A stretch of DNA of 64,000 nt from Citricoccus alkalitolerans (GTDB lineage Bacteria > Actinomycetota > Actinomycetes > Actinomycetales > Micrococcaceae). Shown here piece by piece: positions 16,152-23,809 of this stretch. The notes below the pieces were generated by a model. The model was not told the origin of the DNA and did no database searches. It saw only the letters and a program-made list of their open reading frames with translations. The DNA is taken from positions 1,116,001 to 1,180,000 of the forward strand of contig NZ_BAAALH010000002.1 in assembly GCF_039528175.1 (NCBI RefSeq). The letters run 5' to 3'. The translations under genes and the position numbers were made by a program. The first letter of the stretch is position 1. Each line of letters starts with the position of its first letter.

Positions 16152-16709
16152 CTACTGGTTGCCCTCGGCGGTGCGCAGGTTGCGGAAAGCCGAGCGGTGG
16201 AACACGATCGGCTCGTGCTCTGCGGAGTGATCGTGCACGCCGTGCACCTCCAGCAGGACCATGGTGTGGTCACCGGCAGGCAGCTCGGAGTAGACGGTGG
16301 TGTCCAGCCACAGGGCGGCGCCGTCCAGGAAGATCGCGCCCTCATCCGTGGACCGGATGTCCAGTCCGGCGAAACGGTCCCCCTCCTTGGAGGCCAACTG
16401 ACGGCAGACATCGGTGTGGTCCTCGCCGAGGATGGAGATCCCGATCCGCTCGGCCCGCTTCAGCCGGGGCCAGGTGCGGGAGGTGTTCTGGACGGCGAAA
16501 GAGACCAGGGCGGGCTCCAGGGACACCCCGACGGTGAAGGACGAGGCCACGAGGCCCTCCTTCACGCCGTTGGCGACTCCGGCAAGCGCGGCCACGCCGG
16601 AGGGGAAGTGGGAGAAGGCCGAGCGAAGGGTCTGAACGGACAGGTCTCGATCGAGGTCACTGCCGAGGTTGGTGGTCTGCTGCAGCTCGTGGGTAGCCAG
16701 GGCGGTCAT
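16152..16709 (-). CDS. Flavin reductase-like (FMN-binding split-barrel) protein
   Basis: This 185-residue NAD(P)H:flavin oxidoreductase belongs to the HpaC/DszD-like family that feeds reduced FMN/FAD to a separate monooxygenase. Seen: AFSHFPSGVAALAG (35-50), GLVASSFTVGVSLEPALVSFAVQNTSRTW (flavin-binding, ~58-86), then ISILGEDH (~100) and GDRFAGLD (~118). The ATG at 16709 follows GGACGGAGGACC. Upstream lies a SAM-IV-like riboswitch (16790-16910) with a good promoter, so expression should follow S-adenosylmethionine status. That makes a role in sulfur metabolism (for example sulfonate or sulfone monooxygenation) likely, although no monooxygenase gene is adjacent. Confidence 0.85.
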   Translation of the reverse strand: MTALATHELQQTTNLGSDLDRDLSVQTLRSAFSHFPSGVAALAGVANGVKEGLVASSFTVGVSLEPALVSFAVQNTSRTWPRLKRAERIGISILGEDHTDVCRQLASKEGDRFAGLDIRSTDEGAIFLDGAALWLDTTVYSELPAGDHTMVLLEVHGVHDHSAEHEPIVFHRSAFRNLRTAEGNQ

Positions 16710-16789
16710 GGTGGGTCCTCCGTCCGAAGGCGCATCTGCACGGCGGCACGCCACGGGAGGCTCCCGATCGGCACCAGCAGAAACGCGGT

Positions 16790-16910
16790 ACTTGCCTGCC
16801 GGGGCATCCGGTAGGCCGAATCCTCACCTGGAGCACCCCACTACTGCGTGAAGAGGGTTGCCGTCCCGCAAGCCAGGGCTGTAACAGCGGGAACTCGTGA
16901 TTCTGGGTTC
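16790..16910 (-). ncRNA. SAM-IV-type riboswitch (SAM-I/IV superfamily)
   Basis: On the minus strand a P1 helix pairs GAATC (16903-16899) with GATTC (16822-16818), with the ATCACGAG and GGTGAGGAT borders of the family. P2 pairs CCCGC with GCGGG (16891-16887 / 16869-16865). The invariant core GGCTTGCGGGACGGCAACCC is followed by a P3 hairpin and GGGGTGCTCC (16839-16830). Downstream GGCCTACCGG...CCGG may form the extra P5/pseudoknot of SAM-IV. A CCTCCC segment further on could pair with the GGAGG of the flavin reductase start, suggesting translational control. The match to the family consensus is from memory; a covariance search would settle the class. Confidence 0.8.
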
Positions 16911-16911
16911 C

Positions 16912-16941
16912 AGACTAACGACGGACGTCCGGAACGGTCAA
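16912..16941 (-). promoter_or_regulatory. Promoter of the riboswitch/flavin reductase transcript
   Basis: TTGACC (16941-16936) and TAGTCT (16917-16912) are separated by 18 bp on the minus strand. The start point would fall at about 16905, right at the 5' edge of the riboswitch aptamer. Confidence 0.75.
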
Positions 16942-17032
16942 AGGGTTTCTCGGACTATGAACCCCCGTGACCATCGCCGCTCGCCCGCACCCGCCTCCCA
17001 TCCCGGGGGTGCGGCGGCCGTGGAGAAGCAGG

Positions 17033-18340
17033 TCAGCGGAAGCGCAGGGAGACGGCCTCACCGTGGGCCGGCAGCCCCTCCGCCGTGGACAGGGCGGCGA
17101 TCTTGGTGTCCAGTTCCTTCAACCCCGTCTCCGTGTAGCGGATGAGTTGCTGCAGGCGCAGGAAGCTCACCGTGTTCAAGCCGGAGGAGTAGCGGGCGGA
17201 ACCACCGGTGGGCAGCACGTGGTTGGACCCGGAGGAATAGTCGCCCAACGGCACGGGCGAGTGCGGTCCCACGAACACGGCGCCGGCGTTGGTCACCCGG
17301 CGAGCCGTCTGCAGGGGGTTCACGGTGTGGACCTCGAGGTGCTCGGCGGCATAGGCATCCGCCACGGCCAGCGCCTCGCCCAGGGTTCCCACCAGCAGGA
17401 TCCCGGATTGCGGGCCGCCCAGGGCCTGACGGATCTGCTGCTCGTGGAGGCTGCCCGGAACCTGCCGCTCGATCTCGGCCGCCACGTCGCGGGCCAGCTC
17501 GGGTGACGTGGTGATGAGCACCGAGCCCGCCATGGGGTCGTGCTCGGCCTGGCTGATGAGGTCAGCGGCCACCCACCGGGCATCGGCGGTGCCGTCCGCC
17601 AGCACGGCGATCTCGGTCGGCCCGGCCTCCGCGTCGATGCCGATGGTGCCGAGCAGGGCGCGCTTGGCGGCGGCCACGAAGATGTTGCCCGGCCCCGTGA
17701 CCATGTCCACGGGGGCACACACGCGAGTGCCGTCGTCGTCCGCCACCCCGTAGGCGAACATGGCCACCGCCTGGGCGCCGCCCGCGGCGTAGACCTCGTC
17801 CACGCCGAGCAGGGCGCAGGCCGCGAGGATGACTGGGTGCGGCAGGCCTCCGAAGTCCTTCTGCGGCGGGGAGGCGACCGCGAGCGAGGCGACGCCGGCG
17901 GCCTGGGCCGGGACCACATTCATCACCACGGAGGAGGGGTAGACGGCACGGCCGCCCGGGACGTAGAGGCCCACCCGGTTCACCGGGACCCAGCGGTTCT
18001 CGACGACGGCCCCCTCCCCGAGCTCCACCTCGGACCCCGCGGGGACCTGGGCGGCATGCACCTTGCGGGCGCGGTCGATGGACTCCTCGAGGGCGGTGCG
18101 GACCTCTGGGTCCAGCGACTCGAGCGCCTCGGTGAGCTTCTCGGCCGGCACCGCCAACGACGGCGGCCGGATCCCGTCGAACTGCTCGCCCAGATCCAGC
18201 ACGGCTCGGGACCCCTCGGTGCGCACCCGGTCCAGGATGGGCATCACTGTCGGCACGGCGGCGGCCACGTCGATCTCGGCGCGGGGGAGCACCGTGGCGG
18301 GATCGTAGGTGCGGCCGCGCAGGTCCGTGGTGGCAAGCAT
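17033..18340 (-). CDS. hisD: Histidinol dehydrogenase
   Basis: The 435-residue zinc enzyme oxidises L-histidinol to L-histidine in two NAD+-dependent steps, the last reactions of histidine synthesis. Family landmarks occur in order: VNRVGLYVPGGRAVYPSSV (~118), the NAD-binding AGGAQAVAMFAYG (~186), VTGPGNIFVAAAK (~215), SQAEHDP (~263) and the catalytic AEHLEVHT with its Glu-His pair (~334). Length is typical. ACAGGAG precedes the ATG. No hisC or hisB follows within the window on this strand, so hisD is at the end of or separate from any his operon, unless its partners lie in the opposite direction elsewhere. Confidence 0.97.
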   Translation of the reverse strand: MLATTDLRGRTYDPATVLPRAEIDVAAAVPTVMPILDRVRTEGSRAVLDLGEQFDGIRPPSLAVPAEKLTEALESLDPEVRTALEESIDRARKVHAAQVPAGSEVELGEGAVVENRWVPVNRVGLYVPGGRAVYPSSVVMNVVPAQAAGVASLAVASPPQKDFGGLPHPVILAACALLGVDEVYAAGGAQAVAMFAYGVADDDGTRVCAPVDMVTGPGNIFVAAAKRALLGTIGIDAEAGPTEIAVLADGTADARWVAADLISQAEHDPMAGSVLITTSPELARDVAAEIERQVPGSLHEQQIRQALGGPQSGILLVGTLGEALAVADAYAAEHLEVHTVNPLQTARRVTNAGAVFVGPHSPVPLGDYSSGSNHVLPTGGSARYSSGLNTVSFLRLQQLIRYTETGLKELDTKIAALSTAEGLPAHGEAVSLRFR

Positions 18341-18443
18341 GGGATGGCTCCTGTGATTCCGAGGGATCGGCTGGTTCCGGTGGTCCAGTGTCCATTCTCC
18401 CCCCGTTCAGCAACGACTGAGAACCAGATGACAGACTGGGGCC

Positions 18444-20084
18444 ATGCCGAGTTCGTCCTTCTTCACCGATCTGTTCACCGCCCCGCCCGCCACCATCCTC
18501 GCCTCCGGGGCGGGGCTGGACTCCGAGCCGAGCGCCGAGCCGAGCGGATCCCCGGAGAACGTGCAGGACAGCGTGCGCGAGGGGGCCGAAGGGGCCGTCG
18601 ACTCGCTCGGACCGTTCTGGGGGATGCTCTCCACCGTGGCGATCTCCGTGGCGTTCGCGCTGGCCGTGCTGGTGGTTGCCTGGCTGCTGGTCAGCGCCCT
18701 GCTGCGCCGCAAGCCGCAGCTGCGCAATCAGGTTGCCCGATGCCGGGTCCCGGTGGCGGTCGCCGCCGTGCTGCTGGCCGTACGGATCGCGCTCGGACTC
18801 ACCGCTTCCACGTATGCGTGGTTCAGTGGCGCGAACTTCCTGCTGATGGCCGGCATCATCGGCTCCCTCGCCTGGCTCGCGCTGCGCGTGGTGCGGATCG
18901 TCGAGGAGCGGTTGCTCGGCAAGTACGCCTCGGAAGGGGTGGACGACCGCCGAGACCGCAAGATCCGCACCCAGACCGTGTTGCTGCGGCGCGTGATCCA
19001 GGCCGCCGTCATTGTCATCGCCGTGTCCATCGTCCTGCTGACCATCCCGCAGGTCCGCGCCGTGGGTGCCGGCCTGCTGGCCTCGGCCGGCGTGATCTCC
19101 GTGGTGGCCGGCCTCGCCGTGCAGTCCACCCTGACCAACGTGTTCGCCGGCATCCAGCTGGCGTTCACCGATGCGATCCGCGTGGGAGACGTGGTGACCG
19201 CGGATGGGGTCTACGGCACCATCGAGGACATCACCCTGTCCTACGTGGTGGTCAAGATCTGGGACGGCCGCCGGGTGATCTACCCCTCCAGTCACTTCAC
19301 CACCACCCCGTTCGAGAACTGGACCCGCACCGGGTCCGCCCTGTCCGGGACGGTGGAGATCGACGTGGATTGGCGGGTTCCGGTGGACGCCACCCGGGAA
19401 CGCCTCAAGGCACTGCTGGGGTCCACCGAACTGTGGGACGGCAAGGACAGCACCATCCAGGTGAGCGAGGCCCTGGGTGGCACCGTGAAGCTCTGGGTGG
19501 CGGTCTCCGCCCGCAATGCCGGCGACCTGTGGGACCTGCGCTGCCTCGTCCGGGAGGACCTCGTCAACTTCCTGCGCAGCGAGCATCCCGAGGCGATCTA
19601 CGCGCAGCGCTTCGCCGAGATGCCCGCGCACGCGCCTTCCCTGGCGCCCGTCGGCGCCGAACCCGGGTCCAGTTCCGGCGCAGTCGAGACGGGCACGGGG
19701 GTGCCGGCGGAACAGGATCACGACGGCGGCGGGTCCGGTGGAGCGGCGGATGATGCTTCCGCGTTCCATCCGCGGACCCCGACCAGCCGACTGCCGCAGG
19801 TCAATCCAGTCACGGGCCAGCAGCCAACCACCGGAGCCACCGCGGCCGTCACGGGCTCCACTCCTCTGACCCGGTCCAGCGACGATTCCACGGTGTTCAC
19901 CGGCTCCATCACCGCGGTGGAACGAAACCGCGAGTTCGCCGGCCCGGGCGAGGCCGCCTTCGCTGAACGCAAGGAGAAGGCCGCCGAAGCCGCTGACCCA
20001 GAGGCTGTTGATCCCGAGGCTGATCCCGCTGAAGGTGTTGACGCCGAGGGCGCGGAACGCGGTGATGAGAGCCCGCGGCTATAG
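18444..20084 (+). CDS. MscS-family mechanosensitive ion channel with long C-terminal tail
   Basis: This 546-residue protein has an N-terminal region of ~55 residues, then five membrane spans between about 60 and 235. The pore-lining helix (GAGLLASAGVISVVAGLAVQSTLTNVFAG, ~208-236) and the beta domain (VGDVVTADGVYGTIEDI, ~250) follow, then the alpha/beta C-terminal domain to ~395. The remaining ~150 residues are an acidic, Ser/Thr/Ala/Glu-rich tail of low complexity, longer than in standard MscS (~290 residues total). It releases osmolytes under membrane tension. It is divergent from hisD and convergent with the universal stress gene. Confidence 0.92.
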   Translation: MPSSSFFTDLFTAPPATILASGAGLDSEPSAEPSGSPENVQDSVREGAEGAVDSLGPFWGMLSTVAISVAFALAVLVVAWLLVSALLRRKPQLRNQVARCRVPVAVAAVLLAVRIALGLTASTYAWFSGANFLLMAGIIGSLAWLALRVVRIVEERLLGKYASEGVDDRRDRKIRTQTVLLRRVIQAAVIVIAVSIVLLTIPQVRAVGAGLLASAGVISVVAGLAVQSTLTNVFAGIQLAFTDAIRVGDVVTADGVYGTIEDITLSYVVVKIWDGRRVIYPSSHFTTTPFENWTRTGSALSGTVEIDVDWRVPVDATRERLKALLGSTELWDGKDSTIQVSEALGGTVKLWVAVSARNAGDLWDLRCLVREDLVNFLRSEHPEAIYAQRFAEMPAHAPSLAPVGAEPGSSSGAVETGTGVPAEQDHDGGGSGGAADDASAFHPRTPTSRLPQVNPVTGQQPTTGATAAVTGSTPLTRSSDDSTVFTGSITAVERNREFAGPGEAAFAERKEKAAEAADPEAVDPEADPAEGVDAEGAERGDESPRL

Positions 20085-20195
20085 GGCCACCACGGTGCGC
20101 AGCCGCTGCACGTCGGCGCCATCGCCGCTGACCATGGTGTCGGCCCGATAGTCGGTGGCCCTGGCCCGCGGCGTGGCCTTGATCGAACCGCCTGG

Positions 20196-20735
20196 CTAGT
20201 GGCGCGGGCCGGTGTCCGTCCTGGCGGTGTCGGGGCCGTCCGGGGCTTCGGCGATGTCCGGGGCCTCCTCGAGGGCCCGCGGCTCCGGGGCGGCGGTGAT
20301 GTCCTGGGACGGCTCACCGCGGACCATGCCGGAGGGCTTGGCGGGGTTCTCCTTGACACAGAGCACGGGCTGGTCGAGCTCCTTGAGCAGACCGTCCGAG
20401 ACGGAACCCATGACGAACCGGCCGAAGGTGCCACGGCGCTTGAGGCCGATCACCACGACGGAGGGCTGGACCTCGTCCGCCACGTCCTTGATCTCGTCCA
20501 CCGTCGAGCGGCCACGGGCGTACTGGCGGAACTCGGCGGACAGGCCGGTGGAGTCCAGGAGGGTCTGCAATTCCAGCTGTTGGTCCTCGGTGACCATGGA
20601 GTCGTGCTTGTGCTCTCCGCCGGGTCCCGCGTTGACCACGAGCAGGTTCTCCTGGGTCGACCGGGCGATCCGGATGGCCTCCTCGAGGGCCGCCTTCGAT
20701 TCCTTGCTGGCCGTGTAACCGACGAGAATGGTCAT
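20196..20735 (-). CDS. Universal stress protein (UspA family)
   Basis: This is a 179-residue protein with a single USP domain (residues ~2-138): MTILVGYTASKES at the first strand and the ATP-binding G-x2-G-x9-G-S type run in GTFGRFVMGSVSDGLL (~107-122), then PVLCVKE. A ~45-residue Pro/Glu/Ala-rich tail follows and is not conserved in the family. The ATG at 20735 is chosen for GAGAGGAG upstream. It lies 27 bp after the SDR gene in the same orientation, so the two form an operon. After its TAG the same frame stays open for another 38 codons. Confidence 0.9.
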   Translation of the reverse strand: MTILVGYTASKESKAALEEAIRIARSTQENLLVVNAGPGGEHKHDSMVTEDQQLELQTLLDSTGLSAEFRQYARGRSTVDEIKDVADEVQPSVVVIGLKRRGTFGRFVMGSVSDGLLKELDQPVLCVKENPAKPSGMVRGEPSQDITAAPEPRALEEAPDIAEAPDGPDTARTDTGPRH

Positions 20736-20762
20736 GGTCGGTACTCCTCTCGTCATCCGGGG

Positions 20763-21605
20763 CTATTTTCCCGCCTTGGGCTCGATCCGGCTGAACCACT
20801 CCACCACGGAGTCGGGGCTGAAGCGGGCGGCCGTCATGAGGGAACGATACCGGCGGGAGGGGATGCACACACTCCTGCCCTCGGCGGCAGCGGTCAGGCC
20901 CTCACGGACCACGTCCTCGGCGTCCATCCATGCCCACTTGGGCTTCTTCGAGGTGTCGATGCCGGCCCGGGTGTGGAACTCGGTCCGCACCGGACCCGGG
21001 CACAGTGCCGTGATGGTCACACCGTCAGGCTTGTAGCGGGTGTTGGCCCATCGACTGAAGCTGATGGACCAGGCCTTCGCGGCGCCGTAGCTGCCCTCCG
21101 GGAGGAAGCCGGCTACGGAGGACACGTTGATGATCCGGCCGCCACCTCGGGCGAGGAAGGCCTGGATGGCGGAGTGGGAGAGCAGCATCGGCGCCTCGAC
21201 CAGCAGCTTGAGCATCGCCAGTTCGTCCTCCGGCTCGCTCTCGTGGAACTCGGTGGCCAGGCCGGAACCGGCATTGTTCACGAGCATGGTGATGGGCTGC
21301 TCACGCTGGCGCAACCGTGCGGCCACCACCTCGACGCCTTCCGCGGTGGACAGGTCCGTGGTGAGGGTCTCCACGCTGATGCCGTACTGGGCCTCGAGGC
21401 CCTGGGCCTTGGCAACCAGCTGGAGCGGGTTGCGGGACGTGATCACGAGGTGGTGGCCCTGGCCGGCGAGTTGCCGGGCGAATTCCGCCCCGAGCCCGGC
21501 GGTGGCGCCGGTGATCAGGATCGTCTGGCCCGTGCCCCGGGACGAGGTTCCGGGCGGGACGAGTTCGTCCTGCTGGAGTGCGCGTTCATCGAGTTGTTCT
21601 GCCAC
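20763..21605 (-). CDS. Short-chain dehydrogenase/reductase
   Basis: This is a 280-residue classical SDR: the NAD(P)-binding TGATAGLG (~33-40), NNAG (~109), the catalytic Ser in NVSSVAG (~159) and Tyr-x3-Lys in YGAAK (~173-177), and PGPVRTEF (~205). It starts at a GTG. Following SDR practice it oxidises or reduces an alcohol/carbonyl pair, but the substrate is unknown. It is upstream of and co-oriented with the universal stress gene (27 bp apart), suggesting a stress-linked role. The C-terminal region around SVCIPSRRYRSLMTAARFSP resembles DltE/YqjQ-like oxidoreductases. Confidence 0.9.
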   Translation of the reverse strand: MAEQLDERALQQDELVPPGTSSRGTGQTILITGATAGLGAEFARQLAGQGHHLVITSRNPLQLVAKAQGLEAQYGISVETLTTDLSTAEGVEVVAARLRQREQPITMLVNNAGSGLATEFHESEPEDELAMLKLLVEAPMLLSHSAIQAFLARGGGRIINVSSVAGFLPEGSYGAAKAWSISFSRWANTRYKPDGVTITALCPGPVRTEFHTRAGIDTSKKPKWAWMDAEDVVREGLTAAAEGRSVCIPSRRYRSLMTAARFSPDSVVEWFSRIEPKAGK

Positions 21606-21653
21606 GTGGTCCGCCTTGCTTCATGACTGTCGTCCGACTGCCGAAAAGTACTC

Positions 21654-21699
21654 GGGAGGTGGGGGATGGAGGAGCTGGACCCTCCGCCTCCCATGATAT
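21654..21699 (-). terminator. Candidate hairpin between MBL and SDR genes
   Basis: GGGAGGTGGGGGA and TCCGCCTCCC can pair over a ~20-nt loop with a few mismatches, 78 bp past the MBL stop. There is no clear U run, so this is tentative. Confidence 0.3.
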
Positions 21700-21776
21700 T
21701 CGCGCGTGCACCCCGAATGAGGGCAGCTTGGCGGCGCGGGAGGTCACAGTCTGGAAACTCTCGGCAGCGGCCGATG

Positions 21777-22649
21777 TCAGCCCTCGTCAGATGCCTCCTC
21801 CAGATAGGCCAACTGGGCGGACAGGGACTTGACGGCGGCGGGTCGCACGCGTTCGTCGATGTCCGGGTACACGGTGTGGGAGAGCAGCCGGGCGAGCTCG
21901 TCGATCGAGGAGGCGTTCCGCTGTCCCTCATCCAGGGAGCCCAGGGCCTGACGGGCCTGGTCCAGGCGCTGCTGGCGGTGGTTGCGGTAGATCGTCCCAA
22001 CCTGGGCCATGGACGGCAGGACCGGACCGTGGGCCGGCAGCACCGTGGCGTCCCCGAGGGCGATCAGGGTCTCCAGCGAACGAAGGTAGTCCGCGAGCGT
22101 GCCGTCCGGGTGGTCGATCACCGTCGTTCCCCGGCCCAGCACCGTGTCCCCGGTCAGTACCGAGCCGGCCGCGCCGTCGTCGGGCAGGGCGAACGAGAAG
22201 GAATCCGAGGTGTGACCGGGCGTGTGCCAGGCGGTGATCACGACGCCGGCCGCCGGGATCCGCTCGCCCGGCACCAGGGGTGCCGCGCCGCGCGACCAGT
22301 CGGGGGAACCGCCGCGCACCGGGGCTCCGGTCCGCGCGGCGAAGAGGTCCACGGCGCCGGTGTGGTCACCATGGTGATGGGTCACGAGGATCAACTCGAC
22401 CCGGCGGCCGCCGGCGGCCTCGAGCACGGCCTCCAGGTGCTGCTCGGCGCCCTCCACCGGACCTGGGTCCACCACGACCACGGTCTCGGCATCAGGATCC
22501 CCGACCAGATAGGTGTTGGTGCCCTCCAGTGTCATGCCCGAGGGGTTGTCCGCCAGCACGGACGCCGTCAGGTGCGAGTCCGCGAGCGGGGGTGTGGATG
22601 CCGGCGGCTGCTCCGGCAGGGGTGCTGGGAGCGGTGAGGTGGAGGCCAT
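21777..22649 (-). CDS. MBL-fold metallo-hydrolase (LACTB2/glyoxalase II-like)
   Basis: The 290-residue protein has the full metallo-beta-lactamase metal signature THHHGDHTG (~89-97), a downstream His in WHTPGHTSDS (~140), the bridging Asp in LTGDTVLG (~165) and a final His in LPAHGP (~203). The N-terminal GMTLEGTNTYLVG (~38-50) is typical of LACTB2-like members. A TACACT -10 box ends six bases before its ATG, giving a leaderless mRNA. Its start codon is only 11 bp from the start of the divergent gene at 22661. The substrate (thioester, lactone or RNA) is not determinable. Confidence 0.9.
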   Translation of the reverse strand: MASTSPLPAPLPEQPPASTPPLADSHLTASVLADNPSGMTLEGTNTYLVGDPDAETVVVVDPGPVEGAEQHLEAVLEAAGGRRVELILVTHHHGDHTGAVDLFAARTGAPVRGGSPDWSRGAAPLVPGERIPAAGVVITAWHTPGHTSDSFSFALPDDGAAGSVLTGDTVLGRGTTVIDHPDGTLADYLRSLETLIALGDATVLPAHGPVLPSMAQVGTIYRNHRQQRLDQARQALGSLDEGQRNASSIDELARLLSHTVYPDIDERVRPAAVKSLSAQLAYLEEASDEG

Positions 22650-22661
22650 AGGCTCAGTGTA
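22649..22661. promoter_or_regulatory. Abutting divergent -10 elements of two leaderless genes
   Basis: TAGGCT (22649-22654) is a -10 for the rightward gene whose ATG starts at 22661. TACACT on the opposite strand (22661-22656) is a -10 for the leftward gene whose ATG ends at 22649. Each -10 touches the other gene's start codon. Confidence 0.55.
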
Positions 22662-23770
22662 TGGACCAGAACGAGAACCGACAGGGCAGCTACGTGATGG
22701 CCGGGCAGGAATTCACCCGGGACACCAACTACATCCAGGACCGGATCGTCGCTGATCCGGCCGCCGCACTGGCCGCTCCGCGGGTCGCCGGGGACAAGAT
22801 CGGCCGGGCGCGCGGCGGACTGACCGACGGCGCCGAGGCGTGGCCGGTGGAACCAGGCCGCTACCGCCTGGTGGCCGCCCGGGCCTGCCCGTGGGCTAAT
22901 CGCGCCATCATCGTGCGCCGCCTCCTGGGCCTGGAGGACGTCCTCTCCCTCGGCACTCCGGGCCCCACCCATGATGAGCGGTCCTGGACCTTCGACCTGG
23001 ATCCCGGCGGCAAGGATCCCGTCCTGGGCACCGAGCGCCTCCAGGAGAACTACTTCCAGCGCTTCCCCGGCTACCCGCGCGGCATCACCGTGCCCGCGAT
23101 CGTGGACATCCCCACCGGCGCCGTGGTGACCAACGACTATCCGCAGATGACCCTCGACTTCTCCACCCAATGGAAGAGGTACCACCGCGAGGGGGCACCG
23201 GACCTGCTGCCGCAGGAGAAGCTGCCGGAGATGCGTGAAGTGGTCACCCGCATCTTCACCGAGGTCAACAACGGCGTGTACCGCTGTGGGTTCGCCGGCT
23301 CCCAGGAGGCCTACGACTCCGCCTACGACCGTCTCTGGACCGCCCTGGACTGGCTCGAGGAGCGGCTGACCCGCCAGCGGTACCTGATGGGGGACTCCAT
23401 CACCGAGGCCGACGTGCGGCTCTTCACCACGCTCGCCCGCTTCGACCCCGTCTACCACGGTCACTTCAAGTGCAACCGCAACAAGCTGGACGAGATGCCC
23501 GCGCTATGGGGGTATGCCCGGGACCTGTTCCAGACGCCCGGCTTCGGGGACACGATCGACTTCATACAGATCAAGAGCCATTACTACGAAGTGCACCGGG
23601 ACATCAACCCGACCGGGATCGTGCCGCAGGGCCCGGACCTGAGCGGCTGGCTCACCGACCATGGGCGCGAGGGGCTCGGCGGCTCGCCGTTCGGGCAGGG
23701 GACCGCGCCCGGCCCGGTGCGCGAGTCCGAGCGGGTGGCCGCAGGCCACAACCCGATGTACCCGGCCTGA
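22661..23770 (+). CDS. Glutathionyl-hydroquinone reductase-like protein (YqjG/ECM4 family)
   Basis: This is a 369-residue Xi-class GST-fold oxidoreductase. The catalytic Cys lies in ARACPWANR (~76), followed by the long insertion with DPVLGTERLQENYF (~122) and the C-terminal helical domain RYLMGDSITEADVRLFTTLARFD (~245-267). Two Tyr-rich segments near the end are also as in the family. Actinobacteria use mycothiol rather than glutathione, so the natural co-thiol is probably mycothiol. Start: the ATG at 22661 is six bases after a -10 box, fitting leaderless initiation; an ATG at 22697 nearer the conserved FTRDTNYI is an alternative. Confidence 0.9.
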   Translation: MDQNENRQGSYVMAGQEFTRDTNYIQDRIVADPAAALAAPRVAGDKIGRARGGLTDGAEAWPVEPGRYRLVAARACPWANRAIIVRRLLGLEDVLSLGTPGPTHDERSWTFDLDPGGKDPVLGTERLQENYFQRFPGYPRGITVPAIVDIPTGAVVTNDYPQMTLDFSTQWKRYHREGAPDLLPQEKLPEMREVVTRIFTEVNNGVYRCGFAGSQEAYDSAYDRLWTALDWLEERLTRQRYLMGDSITEADVRLFTTLARFDPVYHGHFKCNRNKLDEMPALWGYARDLFQTPGFGDTIDFIQIKSHYYEVHRDINPTGIVPQGPDLSGWLTDHGREGLGGSPFGQGTAPGPVRESERVAAGHNPMYPA

Positions 23771-23809
23771 ATTCCCGGCCTGAATACTGAGCCTGAGTGG
23801 AAGGACCTG

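Noticed and set aside
17540..19769. Two long opposing open frames (over 700 codons each) across hisD and mscS
   Set aside because: Both have shadow-like composition (runs of Arg/Gly/His/Pro) and lie over well-recognised hisD and mscS; they result from high GC content.
20199..21626. 475-codon plus-strand frame over the universal stress and SDR genes
   Set aside because: Antisense shadow; composition is Gly/His/Arg-rich without domains.
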